A stretch of 64,000 nucleotides of DNA from Pararhizobium sp. (GTDB taxonomy: Bacteria > Pseudomonadota > Alphaproteobacteria > Rhizobiales > Rhizobiaceae), in the NCBI GenBank assembly GCA_017794825.1, contig CP051237.1:5629342-5693341 (forward strand), written 5' to 3'. Each line of letters opens with the position of its first letter. The stretch's first letter is position 1. The notes under the pieces are model-generated. The model saw only the letters and a program-made list of their open reading frames with translations. It was not told the DNA's origin and searched no databases. The translations under genes were made by a program, and so were the position numbers. Positions 33,715-42,261 of this stretch are shown in pieces.

Positions 33715-34558
33715 ACGCACGCTGGACGGCGCGCGCCCGTCGACGCTCTTGCCGGCAGGCGCGACCGACACCCAGACCCACATGTTCTTGCCGAACCATG
33801 AAGCGCAACCGGGCGGCCCGCCCCTGCCCTCCGGTTGTCCGGGACCGGCCGAATACCGCCGGGTCATGAACTGGCTCGGCGTCGAGCGGGTGGTGATCAC
33901 GCAAGGCAATGCGCACCAGCGCGACAACGCCAATCTGCTTGCCTGCCTTCAGGAGATGGGTTCGATTGCGCGCGGCGTCGTGGCGATCGGTCCGCAAACT
34001 GACGCAGTCGCTCTGGAACGCTTTCACGAGACGGGCGTGCGTGGCGCGCGGATCATGGATCTTCCCGGCGGCGCGGTCGGTCTCGAGGCGCTTGAGGACG
34101 TGGAGAAAATCGTCAAACCACTCGGATGGTGTCTGGCGGTCCAGTTCGACGGAAGTCGGATACTGGATCATTACGACCGGCTGGCGGCGCTGCAATGCAA
34201 CTGGATCCTGGATCATCATGGAAAGTTTTTCAAAGGCATCGAACCGGGCGACAAGAACTACGATGCTCTGCGCAGGCTGATCGACGGCGGCAATTGCTGG
34301 TTCAAGCTTGCCGGGTGTTATGAATCCTCGTTGTCCGGCGGCCCTAACTACGAGGATATCGGTCGCGTCGCTTCAGCGATTGCGGAACACGCGCCCGATC
34401 GCGTTGTCTGGGGCACCAATTGGCCACACAACCTGATCCGCGAGACAAAAGACTATCCCGACGACGCCCGGTTGTTGGATACGGTTCTCGGCTGGATTCC
34501 AAAACGAAACCACCAGGCGATTCTTGTCGACAGCCCGGCGTTCCTGTTTGATTTTTAA
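33707..34558 (+). CDS. gli: D-galactarolactone isomerase (amidohydrolase superfamily)
   Basis: Amidohydrolase-fold protein of 283 residues matching Agrobacterium Gli, which converts galactaro-1,5-lactone to the 1,4-lactone after uronate dehydrogenase. Shared landmarks are ATDTQTHMFLP (the metal-type His-x-His region is reduced to a single His), ITQGNAHQRDN, GARIMDLPGGAV, DHHGKFFKGI and VVWGTNWPHN, followed by PDDARL. It starts with GTG at 33707, inside the end of kdgD, so translation is coupled. No other gene follows in this operon. Confidence 0.9.
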   Translation: MLERTLDGARPSTLLPAGATDTQTHMFLPNHEAQPGGPPLPSGCPGPAEYRRVMNWLGVERVVITQGNAHQRDNANLLACLQEMGSIARGVVAIGPQTDAVALERFHETGVRGARIMDLPGGAVGLEALEDVEKIVKPLGWCLAVQFDGSRILDHYDRLAALQCNWILDHHGKFFKGIEPGDKNYDALRRLIDGGNCWFKLAGCYESSLSGGPNYEDIGRVASAIAEHAPDRVVWGTNWPHNLIRETKDYPDDARLLDTVLGWIPKRNHQAILVDSPAFLFDF

Positions 34559-34600
34559 AGCGGCGCATTAAGTGGCGGCCGCCTGAACCTCACAGGCTGA

Positions 34601-35602
34601 CTACTGCGGATCCTGCAACTGCAGTTCCGCTATCCTTGCCCCCTTATCCGCCACGAACTCTTCTGTCGCGTGCGCTTCGACGCCCAGGCCGCGGATTTCC
34701 TCGATCCAGCGGCGATCGCGCGCGTCGACTTCACGCCCGGCGACTCGAAACCACGCGGCCAGGAAACGATCCGGGTGGCGGGTCACGGCCGCATGATAAA
34801 TCTCGGGATCGTGCTGACCTGTATCGCCGATCAGAACGAACCGGAGCGACGGGTTGGCGCCGAGCACCTTGTCGATCATGCTCCCCTTGTGTTCGCCGTG
34901 CGAGCCCTTGATGAAACGGTCTTCGGAAATTCCGAGGTCCCGCAGAAAAAGCGGACCATGAATCAGATCGTTGCGCTTGAAAATTTCGACCAGAAACGCA
35001 TGCAGGTTCCAAGGCGATGAACTGATGTAGAACACCGGATTGACGCCGTCGTGCAGCGCCTGGAGAATGGCAACGGAATCCGGAAAAACCTGCCGGCTTT
35101 CGACGTTGCCGGTCAATGTGTTGTAGATATTGCGCTTCAGCGACCAGGCGTCCGTCCGGATCAGCGTATCGTCGATATCCGATATTATGCCGAATCTGGC
35201 TTTCTCGTCCGGAATAACCACCGGCAGGCTTGCGCTTGCTTCATGGCCAGGCAGGCGGGCCTCCACGACCGTTTTTTCGGCGTCACCGGCCGGCAGGTCG
35301 ATTGCGAAGTAACCTTCTTCGTCCGTCTTCGTCTTCTGCCCATCAACCACGACCTCGATATCCGGAATTTCGCGGGTGATGAACCGGGCGATCATGTTGC
35401 GGAAGTTGCTCCACCTTGAACTGTCCGCCGGCAAGTCGGCAACAGGCGATCCGTTCAGCACCCTTCCCCGTACATGCAGGCCTTCCGGCGATGCGTATCC
35501 GATAAAGGGATCGATATAGGGGGAGTCGGTCTTTCGGCTGGGCTTCAGGCTGTCCCAGATCCGCTCGCCGCGGATGGCGTTTTTGAGCAGGAAACGTTTC
35601 AT
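34601..35602 (-). CDS. App1-like DUF2183 phosphatase-domain protein
   Basis: Protein of 333 residues whose C-terminal two thirds match the DUF2183 domain of yeast App1 phosphatidate phosphatase. The HAD-type catalytic motif is SDIDDTLIRTDA (Asp-x-Asp-x-Thr), followed by YISSSPWNLHAFL and the GDTGQHDPEIY acidic motif. The N-terminal part (about residues 30-150) has an Ig-like appearance (VHGRVLNG-type strands, VVDGQKTKTDEEGYFAIDLP). The bacterial role is unknown. It stands alone, convergent with gli and divergent from the glyoxalase gene. Confidence 0.85.
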   Translation of the reverse strand: MKRFLLKNAIRGERIWDSLKPSRKTDSPYIDPFIGYASPEGLHVRGRVLNGSPVADLPADSSRWSNFRNMIARFITREIPDIEVVVDGQKTKTDEEGYFAIDLPAGDAEKTVVEARLPGHEASASLPVVIPDEKARFGIISDIDDTLIRTDAWSLKRNIYNTLTGNVESRQVFPDSVAILQALHDGVNPVFYISSSPWNLHAFLVEIFKRNDLIHGPLFLRDLGISEDRFIKGSHGEHKGSMIDKVLGANPSLRFVLIGDTGQHDPEIYHAAVTRHPDRFLAAWFRVAGREVDARDRRWIEEIRGLGVEAHATEEFVADKGARIAELQLQDPQ

Positions 35603-35730
35603 GGTCGGTCGGATATATATTTATTCGTGAATTGTCCGCAATGACCCGGTAATAAAGTTTCGTAATGCGTATTTTGAGGTGAGGTGTTCCAACCGAACAG
35701 ATCGCCTCCTTTTTCTGAAAAGGTATTGCC

Positions 35731-36078
35731 ATGAAAATCGATCAGCCGACCCCTGAACTTGCCGTAACCGACGTCGTAGAATCGCAACACTATTTTCGAG
35801 ACAGACTGGGTTTTCAAGTTGAATGGCACAATGAAGCTGGCAGCCTCGGCGCCGTCTCACACGGCAAATGCGCTCTGTTCTTCAGGCAATCCGATGGAGA
35901 AATCCATCCCTCCGTGAACTGGCTTTTCACGCTTGACGTCGATGCCGCCTACAACGAACTCGTCAAACGCGGCGCAGATATCGTCGAACCCGTCGAGGAC
36001 AAACCCTGGGGACTGCGCCAGTTCACCGTCAGGGATCTGAACGGACACATCTTCCATTTTCACCACGATCTCGGGTAA
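35731..36078 (+). CDS. Glyoxalase/bleomycin-resistance fold protein
   Basis: Vicinal-oxygen-chelate protein of 115 residues: one beta-alpha-beta-beta-beta repeat pair beginning PTPELAVTDVVESQHYFRDR and ending LRQFTVRDLNGHIFHFHHD. The terminal NGHIFHF resembles the metal-ligand strand of glyoxalase-like and antibiotic-binding proteins. A specific substrate cannot be named. It converges with the second TRAP operon, with nine bases between the stops. Confidence 0.85.
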   Translation: MKIDQPTPELAVTDVVESQHYFRDRLGFQVEWHNEAGSLGAVSHGKCALFFRQSDGEIHPSVNWLFTLDVDAAYNELVKRGADIVEPVEDKPWGLRQFTVRDLNGHIFHFHHDLG

Positions 36079-36087
36079 TCGGAACCG

Positions 36088-37380
36088 CTACATCGAATTC
36101 GGCAGAAACAGCACCAGGCCGGGCAGCAGGATCAGGATCAGAAGCCGAACGAGGTCTGTCGCCACGAATGGCAGGACGCCGCGAAAAATGCTGCCAAGTT
36201 TTACGTCACGCGCGATCGTGTTGATGACGAAGACGTTCATTCCGATCGGCGGCGTGATCAGACCAAGCTCCACCGTCATGACGATGATGACCCCGAACCA
36301 GATCGGGTCGAAGCCCAGTTGCAGGATGACGGGAAAGACGATCGGCACCATGAGGATGATCATCGCCATGGCGTCCAGGAAGCAGCCGAGCACCACGAAA
36401 AGCGCCATGATCAGGAACAGGGTTCCGTAGGTGCCGAAACCGAGTTCGATCAGGAAGCGCGTCAGGTTCTGCGGCACCTGCGTCACTGCGAGAAAGTAGC
36501 CGAACAGGATCGCCCCGATCAGGATGGTGTAGATCGCCACCGACGTTCTGAGCGCTTCGACAAGGCCCTCAAGCAGCCCCGCGGCGTTGAGCCTGCCCCG
36601 CGCAAAGCTGATCAGCGCCGTCAGCACGGCGCCGACAGCGGCCGCTTCGGTCGCCGTGGCGATGCCGAAATAGATGGTGACGATCACAGCCACGAACAAA
36701 AGCGCCACAGCCCATACGCCGCGTAGCGCCGATATCGCTTCGCGCAGACTGAATGGCGCGCCCGCCGGCAGTCTCGCACCGAACCAGAGCCGCACTGTCG
36801 CCATGTACATGAATACCGCCAGAATCCCCGGAACGATGCCGGCGATGAAAAGGGTGCCGATATCCTGTTCCGTTATGTAGCCATAGACCGCCAGTACCAC
36901 CGAGGGCGGAATGAGAATGCCCAGCGTCCCGCCCGCGGCGATCACGCCGGTCGCCACTTCGTCGCGATAACCCGCGCGCTTCATTTCCGGATAGGCGATG
37001 TCGGTCATCGTCGCGGCGGTCGCAACCGAAGAGCCGCAAATCGCCGAAAACCCGGCGCAAGCGCCAACCGTCGCCATGCCAAGCCCGCCCTTGAAAGAGC
37101 CGAGCGTGGCGTTGGCGGCGCGAAACAGCTCGCGGCTCATACCGGACCGCGTCGCCAGCACTCCCATCAAAATGAAGAACGGAATGAGCGTCAGGTTGAA
37201 GTCGGTCACCGTCCTGATCGGCGACGTGGCGAGCAGATTGAGCGCGGGCGTCCAGCCGACGACCATGCCGAACCCTCCAACGCCGACAATTCCCATCGCA
37301 ACGCCGATAGGCACGCGGATCAGCATCAGCGCAAACAGCACGACGAAGCCGCCTGCCGCTATCAGGTCCCGTTCACTCAT
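36088..37380 (-). CDS. TRAP transporter large permease (DctM), second system
   Basis: Large TRAP subunit of 430 residues with the family motifs ATRSGMSRELFRAANATLGS, FSAICGSSVATAATM and GLITPPIGMNVFVINTIA. It overlaps dctQ of this operon by eight bases. Unlike the first TRAP system it has no catabolic enzyme cotranscribed with it, so its cargo is unknown. Confidence 0.95.
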   Translation of the reverse strand: MSERDLIAAGGFVVLFALMLIRVPIGVAMGIVGVGGFGMVVGWTPALNLLATSPIRTVTDFNLTLIPFFILMGVLATRSGMSRELFRAANATLGSFKGGLGMATVGACAGFSAICGSSVATAATMTDIAYPEMKRAGYRDEVATGVIAAGGTLGILIPPSVVLAVYGYITEQDIGTLFIAGIVPGILAVFMYMATVRLWFGARLPAGAPFSLREAISALRGVWAVALLFVAVIVTIYFGIATATEAAAVGAVLTALISFARGRLNAAGLLEGLVEALRTSVAIYTILIGAILFGYFLAVTQVPQNLTRFLIELGFGTYGTLFLIMALFVVLGCFLDAMAMIILMVPIVFPVILQLGFDPIWFGVIIVMTVELGLITPPIGMNVFVINTIARDVKLGSIFRGVLPFVATDLVRLLILILLPGLVLFLPNSM

Positions 37381-37903
37381 GCGGAGGCTCCTCGGGAATA
37401 GGCTCGTAGTCCTCGAGATCCTCGTGATAGCGCCAGATGCGCCATATCCGGATCGACGTCATGATGAGGGCCGCGACAAGGCCGAGAACGATAGCGCCCA
37501 GAAACGGCCAGTGCGGTATGCGCAGGTCCATGGTGACCTCGCCGCCGGTCAATTGCGACAGAACCCGTCCGCCGATCTTCCAGACCAGTCCGGCCGTGAA
37601 GACGAGCAGCACGGTCCATGCGGCAACGTCGAGCCAGCGGCGCAAGCCAGGGCGCAACATGTGGGCCAGCAGATCGACCTTGATGTGGCTGCCTCGATAG
37701 GCGACGGAGGCGAACCCCCATATGATCGCCACGGCCAATGTCAGCCTGGAAAGATCGAAGGCGTCCGGAAGCGGCGCCGTAAACAGGTAGCGCCCGATCG
37801 CCGATACGAAGATGATCAGCGTCACCAGGCCCAGCATCACGGCGGCGATGCGTTCAATCCACAGAGCGACACGATCCGTCGACCGCCGGCGATCCGAAGC
37901 CAT
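37373..37903 (-). CDS. TRAP transporter small permease (DctQ), second system
   Basis: Membrane protein of 176 residues with four helices and the DctQ pattern RLTLAVAIIWGFASVAYRGS, followed by HIKVDLLAHML. The hydrophilic C-terminus (EDLEDYEPIPEEPPHE) is strongly acidic. It lies between the dctP gene, beyond a terminator hairpin, and dctM, which it overlaps. Confidence 0.93.
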   Translation of the reverse strand: MASDRRRSTDRVALWIERIAAVMLGLVTLIIFVSAIGRYLFTAPLPDAFDLSRLTLAVAIIWGFASVAYRGSHIKVDLLAHMLRPGLRRWLDVAAWTVLLVFTAGLVWKIGGRVLSQLTGGEVTMDLRIPHWPFLGAIVLGLVAALIMTSIRIWRIWRYHEDLEDYEPIPEEPPHE

Positions 37904-37920
37904 GGCGTGTTCCCTCGTTG

Positions 37921-37949
37921 AAAAAGGAGAGGAGCGCGCCCCTCTCCTT
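37921..37949 (-). terminator. Intra-operon terminator hairpin, second TRAP operon
   Basis: On the minus strand AAGGAGAGG and CCTCTCCTT (37941-37949 and 37924-37932) form a perfect 9-bp stem over an 8-base loop, running into a T-tract that continues to 37921. It comes 12 bases after the dctP stop codon and before dctQ, the same arrangement as in the first TRAP operon. Confidence 0.72.
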
Positions 37950-37961
37950 CAGTGTCTCGCG

Positions 37962-38975
37962 CTATTTGTTGAGCGTGCCGTTGGCGTCGAGCGCCGAGCG
38001 CATGCCTTCCAGCACGGCGTCCGGATCGTAGCCAGCGTTCTTGACGTCCGCCTTCCAGGCCTCCAGCGTCGGCATAGCCGCCTCGCGCCACAGCGCAATC
38101 TCTTCGGCGGTCGGTGTGTAGACGGTATGCTCCGGATCGTTCAGGATTTCCTGACGAACATTCGTGTCATAGTCCGTCCAGCCGGCCGAGAACCGCTTCG
38201 ACCATTCCGGCGTGCAATGATCGTCGATTACCTTTTTCTGGTCCGCGCTCAACCCGTCATAGGTCGCCGTGTTGAACAGGATGACCTGGGCCGACAGATA
38301 AAGCGGCATATCATTGTGGAACTTGGTTTCCTCGCCGATCTTGAAGATCTTCATAGCCTCGTATGGAAAGGTAACGGCGTCCGCCGTGCCGCGGGCAATG
38401 GCCTCGCGCGCTTCCGGCGCCGGCACCTGCACCGACGAGCCGCCAAGCGAATTGACGAACCGGGCCATGGTCGAATGGGCGGGACGCACGCTCAGGCCTT
38501 TCACGTCCGCCGGAACCTTGATCTCGTTCTTGCCGTGGAAACGTCCCGGCTCGTGCGGATTGACCAGGCAGAAATAGACGTCGCTCATTTCCTTGTCGGC
38601 GTAGTCGAGGTACCACTCGTGGATCGCCTTCGAGGCGTTCAGGCCGTCATTGGCCAGGAACGGAACGCCAACGAGCTCGAAAATCGGGAAACGCCCGGCG
38701 TTGTAGCCCGGATTGACGTATCCGATATCGGCGATGCCGTCGCGGGTCATGTCGTAGTGATCCGGCGCCGCGCCCAGCTGCTGAGCAGGAAACACCTCGA
38801 AAGTGATGGAGCCGCCGGAAGCGTCGGTGATCGATTCCATCCACTCTTTCATGCCTGTCTGCGGCACGGCGTGCTGCGGCGGCAGCCAGTGGGCGAACCT
38901 CAGCGAGACGTCCTGCGCCTGCGCGCCGGCGACGCTCATGCAGATGGCGGCGACCGTTAACAATGTTCTTTTCAT
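37962..38975 (-). CDS. TRAP transporter solute-binding protein (DctP), second system
   Basis: Periplasmic binding protein of 337 residues with signal peptide MKRTLLTVAAICMSVAGAQA. DctP-family segments are LRFAHWLPPQHAVPQTGMKE, GLSVRPAHSTMARFVNSLGG (with the ligand arginine) and GTADAVTFPYEAM. The ATG at 38973-38975 follows GGGAGGAATGC. It is the first gene of a dctPQM operon. The ligand is unknown, but the subgroup usually binds carboxylates. Confidence 0.93.
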   Translation of the reverse strand: MKRTLLTVAAICMSVAGAQAQDVSLRFAHWLPPQHAVPQTGMKEWMESITDASGGSITFEVFPAQQLGAAPDHYDMTRDGIADIGYVNPGYNAGRFPIFELVGVPFLANDGLNASKAIHEWYLDYADKEMSDVYFCLVNPHEPGRFHGKNEIKVPADVKGLSVRPAHSTMARFVNSLGGSSVQVPAPEAREAIARGTADAVTFPYEAMKIFKIGEETKFHNDMPLYLSAQVILFNTATYDGLSADQKKVIDDHCTPEWSKRFSAGWTDYDTNVRQEILNDPEHTVYTPTAEEIALWREAAMPTLEAWKADVKNAGYDPDAVLEGMRSALDANGTLNK

Positions 38976-39165
38976 GCATTCCTCCCTATGGCCCGAATAA
39001 TCGGGCTCGAAAATCCATTGATGCTCCTCCAGCATCGACCACAAAGTGATCGATAGCTGATTACGAGGCAAGAGGTAAAGAGAGTCTGGCTGTTAATAGC
39101 CCTGAACAAGAACAATTCTGATTGATAACAATATTTGTCTGGATAGTGGAAAGCGGAAATAATGC

Positions 39166-39807
39166 TCAGGACTGAGATCCAGGCCGCCGGACTTCCCGCA
39201 CTGTGCCGCTGTTGCCGCCGCCACAGAAAAAGCGGTCTCCGCCATCGGATTCAAGTCCGGAAACGCCGACACCGCTGGGCATCTCGAGACACTCGAGTAC
39301 CTCGCCCGTCGCCGGGTCAATGTGCCGGATATCGCTTTCCGCGCCTTCCCAGGTGCCATGCCAGAGCATGCCGTCAACCCAGGTGACGCCGGTGACGAAG
39401 CGATCGGACTCGATCGTGCGATGCACCTTGCCCGTATCGGGATCGACTTGATGGATCTTGCGTCCGCGATGCTGCCCGACCCACAGGAACCCTTCCGCCC
39501 AGGCCAGTCCCGAATCGCCTCCGTCGCCTGGCGCAGGGATCGTGGTCAGCACCTCGCCGGAGACGGGATCGATCTTGCGGATCACGGCTTCTGCGATCTG
39601 GTACAGGTGCTTTCCGTCATAGGCGGTGCCGGCGTCGGCGGCGACGTCAAGCGACTGTTTTATCTCGCCGCCGTCGGGATCGAGCGCATTCAGTTTGTCT
39701 CCGCTGGCGAACCATATCCGGTCGCCGTCGAAGCTGACGCCGGCCACATGGGTGACGCCGGGAAATGGTCCATATTCGCGAAGAATTTCTGCAGGTGAAT
39801 GTTTCAT
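39166..39807 (-). CDS. Beta-propeller protein (glutamine cyclotransferase/YncE-like)
   Basis: Protein of 213 residues built of repeated four-stranded blades with recurring Asp-Pro-x-Thr/Ser/Asp-Gly turns: LNALDPDGGE, IRKIDPVSGE, IHQVDPDTGK and IRHIDPATGE. Tryptophan-rich strands such as FLWVGQHRGR and MLWHGTWEGAE lie between them. There is no signal peptide. It resembles the propeller of glutamine cyclotransferases and PQQ-type domains, but no catalytic assignment is possible. It is nine bases downstream of the regulator gene and is probably cotranscribed with it. Confidence 0.75.
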   Translation of the reverse strand: MKHSPAEILREYGPFPGVTHVAGVSFDGDRIWFASGDKLNALDPDGGEIKQSLDVAADAGTAYDGKHLYQIAEAVIRKIDPVSGEVLTTIPAPGDGGDSGLAWAEGFLWVGQHRGRKIHQVDPDTGKVHRTIESDRFVTGVTWVDGMLWHGTWEGAESDIRHIDPATGEVLECLEMPSGVGVSGLESDGGDRFFCGGGNSGTVREVRRPGSQS

Positions 39808-39816
39808 GGGCGCATT

Positions 39817-41037
39817 CTAACCGGCGATGGTGGAGACAGGGAGTAACAAACTTGTCGGGAAACCTGGTATTTTCGACGCAACCCACCGGCAGGCGCGTCC
39901 ACGCCCGAAGGATTCGACCTGCCCTGTTTCCGCAAGCAATTCAAGCGCGCGCAAGACCGTGCGCGAACTCACGCCAAGCGCCAGCGCTAAGGCCGAGCTC
40001 GACCAGGCCTCGCCATCGGCAAGAAACGCCAGAACCTCGGCGTGGTCGCCCTCAGCGGGCGGCGCAAGCGCGGCGACCGTGCCGGTTCCACGCGGCGTCA
40101 GCATGAAACCGCGTCTGGTGGAGACGACATCGGCCATCGGCTCGATCTCGTTACGCAGCCGCGCGATTTCCACGCGCAGTCGCGCCCGATGCGATTCGTC
40201 AGCGTGGCGCGCCCGAAAGGCGCGCGCAAGCAAGGTTTCCCGCGACACGTCCCCCGGCCACGCCTCCGCAAGCGCGCGGACAAGCGCCAGCAAAACGGGT
40301 CGCGTTGCAAGCGAAACAAAAGTCTGACCCCGGGAAACGACATTGCGGCAGGTGTCGACGATCAGCGTATCTGTCGCCAGTAGCGCTTCCACCTCTGCGA
40401 GCCCGAGTTCGCGTTCCTCGTGGTTGGAGATCAGTCGCGCTGCGGGCGCCGCGAAAGCGCGCATGGCGCGATCAACCTCGACGCCCAATGCCGGAATGGC
40501 CGCTTGACGCGCAAAATGCGCCGCCCGTTCCAAGGCTGCTTGAGCATCCGACGCCCTGACGCGGCGGATTGCGACGCCGGCGGCCACGAGTTCGAAGCCG
40601 GCGCGTGACGCCGGCGGCAAAACGTTGGCCTTCAGTTCCCCGATCACCCTTTCGGCCGCGTCCAGGCGACCAATCAGCAGGTTCTGGCGCGCTTCCAGAT
40701 AGCCGGCATGGGCGGCGTTCACGCGATCGCCAACTTTTTCTAGCGTTTCCCTCGTTGGACCGAGCATTCGAATGGATTGGCCGAGGTCGCGCGATACGAA
40801 CGCGATTTCAGCCTCGGCTAGGATGCACCGCGCGCGCGCCATGGGCTCGCTCCTGCCGAAGGCGCGCGCGGCGTTGCGCAACAGGTCCCTGGCGCGCGGA
40901 AAGTCGCCCAACTGGGCCATGGCGATGCCGCGCAGCGCCAGCGCCGGCGCGTCGTCGCGCAACGCAATCCGCTTCAGCGCGGCAAGCGGATCGCCAACAG
41001 AAAGCGCGCGTCCCGCAGCGTTAATCAGCGAGTCCAT
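39817..41037 (-). CDS. Transcriptional regulator with TPR-like and winged-helix regions
   Basis: Protein of 406 residues. About residues 15-200 form alanine-rich helical repeats resembling TPRs (PALALRGIAMAQLGDFPRAR, ARCILAEAEIAFVSRDLGQS). A segment with RARLRVEIARLRNEI, resembling the OmpR/SARP-type winged helix, lies at about residues 285-300. The C-terminal GEAWSSSALALALGVSSRTV followed by LRALELLAETGQVE is a typical helix-turn-helix. It probably controls itself and the downstream propeller gene, and perhaps the divergent DUF899 pair about 100 bases away. The ligand is unknown. Confidence 0.72.
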   Translation of the reverse strand: MDSLINAAGRALSVGDPLAALKRIALRDDAPALALRGIAMAQLGDFPRARDLLRNAARAFGRSEPMARARCILAEAEIAFVSRDLGQSIRMLGPTRETLEKVGDRVNAAHAGYLEARQNLLIGRLDAAERVIGELKANVLPPASRAGFELVAAGVAIRRVRASDAQAALERAAHFARQAAIPALGVEVDRAMRAFAAPAARLISNHEERELGLAEVEALLATDTLIVDTCRNVVSRGQTFVSLATRPVLLALVRALAEAWPGDVSRETLLARAFRARHADESHRARLRVEIARLRNEIEPMADVVSTRRGFMLTPRGTGTVAALAPPAEGDHAEVLAFLADGEAWSSSALALALGVSSRTVLRALELLAETGQVESFGRGRACRWVASKIPGFPTSLLLPVSTIAG

Positions 41038-41140
41038 GCAAATCCCGTCATACTTGTAACTCTCACCCTTCCGCCTGTTGGCCTACATCTTTGCTCATAC
41101 CGAAACGGCGACATGGCCAGTAACGGAAAGAGCAGAGAAA

Positions 41141-41434
41141 ATGACACCAATAACCGAGTCAAGGAAGAGACAGGCGCACAACGGATTTACCCGCCGCATC
41201 GGTGAGTGGCTTGCCCTGGCCGCAGCGCCGACCTTCGCGTCGATGGCCTGGCTTTCCGCGCTGGACGCCCACGGAATGGCGATATGCGCGACCGCCTCAA
41301 GCTTCTCGCCGGTCAACACCATGGCCTTTATGTACCTCGTAATGAGCCTTTTCCACCTGTCGCCCTGGCTGAAGCTCGCTTCCGCCCGTTCGCGACGCGT
41401 CGATCCTGCAACGAAACTCAAACAAGGAGAGTAA
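41141..41434 (+). CDS. Small membrane protein upstream of DUF899 gene
   Basis: Protein of 97 residues with two probable membrane helices (GEWLALAAAPTFASMAWLSA and SPVNTMAFMYLVMSLFHLSP) and a basic tail. ATG at 41141 is preceded by AGAGCAGAGAAA. Its stop is two bases before the DUF899 start, with that gene's ribosome site inside its end, so the two are coupled. No known family is recognised. Confidence 0.7.
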   Translation: MTPITESRKRQAHNGFTRRIGEWLALAAAPTFASMAWLSALDAHGMAICATASSFSPVNTMAFMYLVMSLFHLSPWLKLASARSRRVDPATKLKQGE

Positions 41435-41436
41435 TC

Positions 41437-42129
41437 ATGCAACACGCCATTGTTTCACATTCGGATTGGCTCGCAGCCCGCAAGGACCTGTTGAAAGCTG
41501 AAAAGGACCTGACGCGTCTTCGCGACAAGGTCGCGCAAAACCGGCTCGCCCTGCCATGGGCACGCGTCGACAAGGCCTACATCTTCGATACGCCGGACGG
41601 ACAACGCTCCCTTCCGGACCTTTTCGACGGCCGGTCGCAACTCTTGGTGCAGCATTTTATGTTGGGACCGGGCTGGAAGGAAGGCTGTCCCAGCTGCTCC
41701 TTCATGGCTGACCACACCGACGGCATGAACCTGCATCTCGCCCATCACGACGTCACCATGATCGCCATCTCGCGCGCGCCGCTTGAAGAAATCGAAAACT
41801 ATCGCAAGCGCATGGGCTGGAACTTCAAATGGGCGTCGTCCTTCGGAAGCGACTTCAATTATGACTTTCGGGTCAGCTTCACGCCGGAAGAGATCGCCAG
41901 CGGGAGCATCGACTACAATTTCGGCGAATGGTCCATGACCGGCGAGGAATGGCCCGGCATCAGCGTCTTTTTCAAGGATGAGGCGGGAGACGTCTATCGC
42001 ACCTACTCCACCTATGGACGCGGCGTCGAAGTCATGATGGGCGCCTACAGCATGCTCGACCTCACGCCGAAGGGCCGCAACGAGGCCAGAGGCATGGACT
42101 GGGTGCGCCGCCACGACCGGTACGAGTAG
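41437..42129 (+). CDS. DUF899 family thioredoxin-like protein
   Basis: Protein of 230 residues of the DUF899 family, which has a thioredoxin-like fold. A CPSC motif is present (KEGCPSCSFMADHTDG), preceded by the FDGRSQLLVQHFMLGPGW strand. The family ending YSTYGRGVEVMMGAYSMLDL and a closing GMDWVRRHDRY are seen. AAGGAGAG precedes the ATG at 41437. The biochemical role of the family is not established; redox function is suggested by the fold and the CxxC pair. Confidence 0.9.
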   Translation: MQHAIVSHSDWLAARKDLLKAEKDLTRLRDKVAQNRLALPWARVDKAYIFDTPDGQRSLPDLFDGRSQLLVQHFMLGPGWKEGCPSCSFMADHTDGMNLHLAHHDVTMIAISRAPLEEIENYRKRMGWNFKWASSFGSDFNYDFRVSFTPEEIASGSIDYNFGEWSMTGEEWPGISVFFKDEAGDVYRTYSTYGRGVEVMMGAYSMLDLTPKGRNEARGMDWVRRHDRYE

Positions 42130-42261
42130 ATCAGCGACAACCGAATTGCCGGGCCGATGAAGGTCCGGCGATTCATGCTATTTCGGACATACAACGATAT
42201 TTGGCGACATCTGCCTGGGCGCAGCGGTCCTTTTCTTCCCCATGTAACCTCGGCGAAAACA

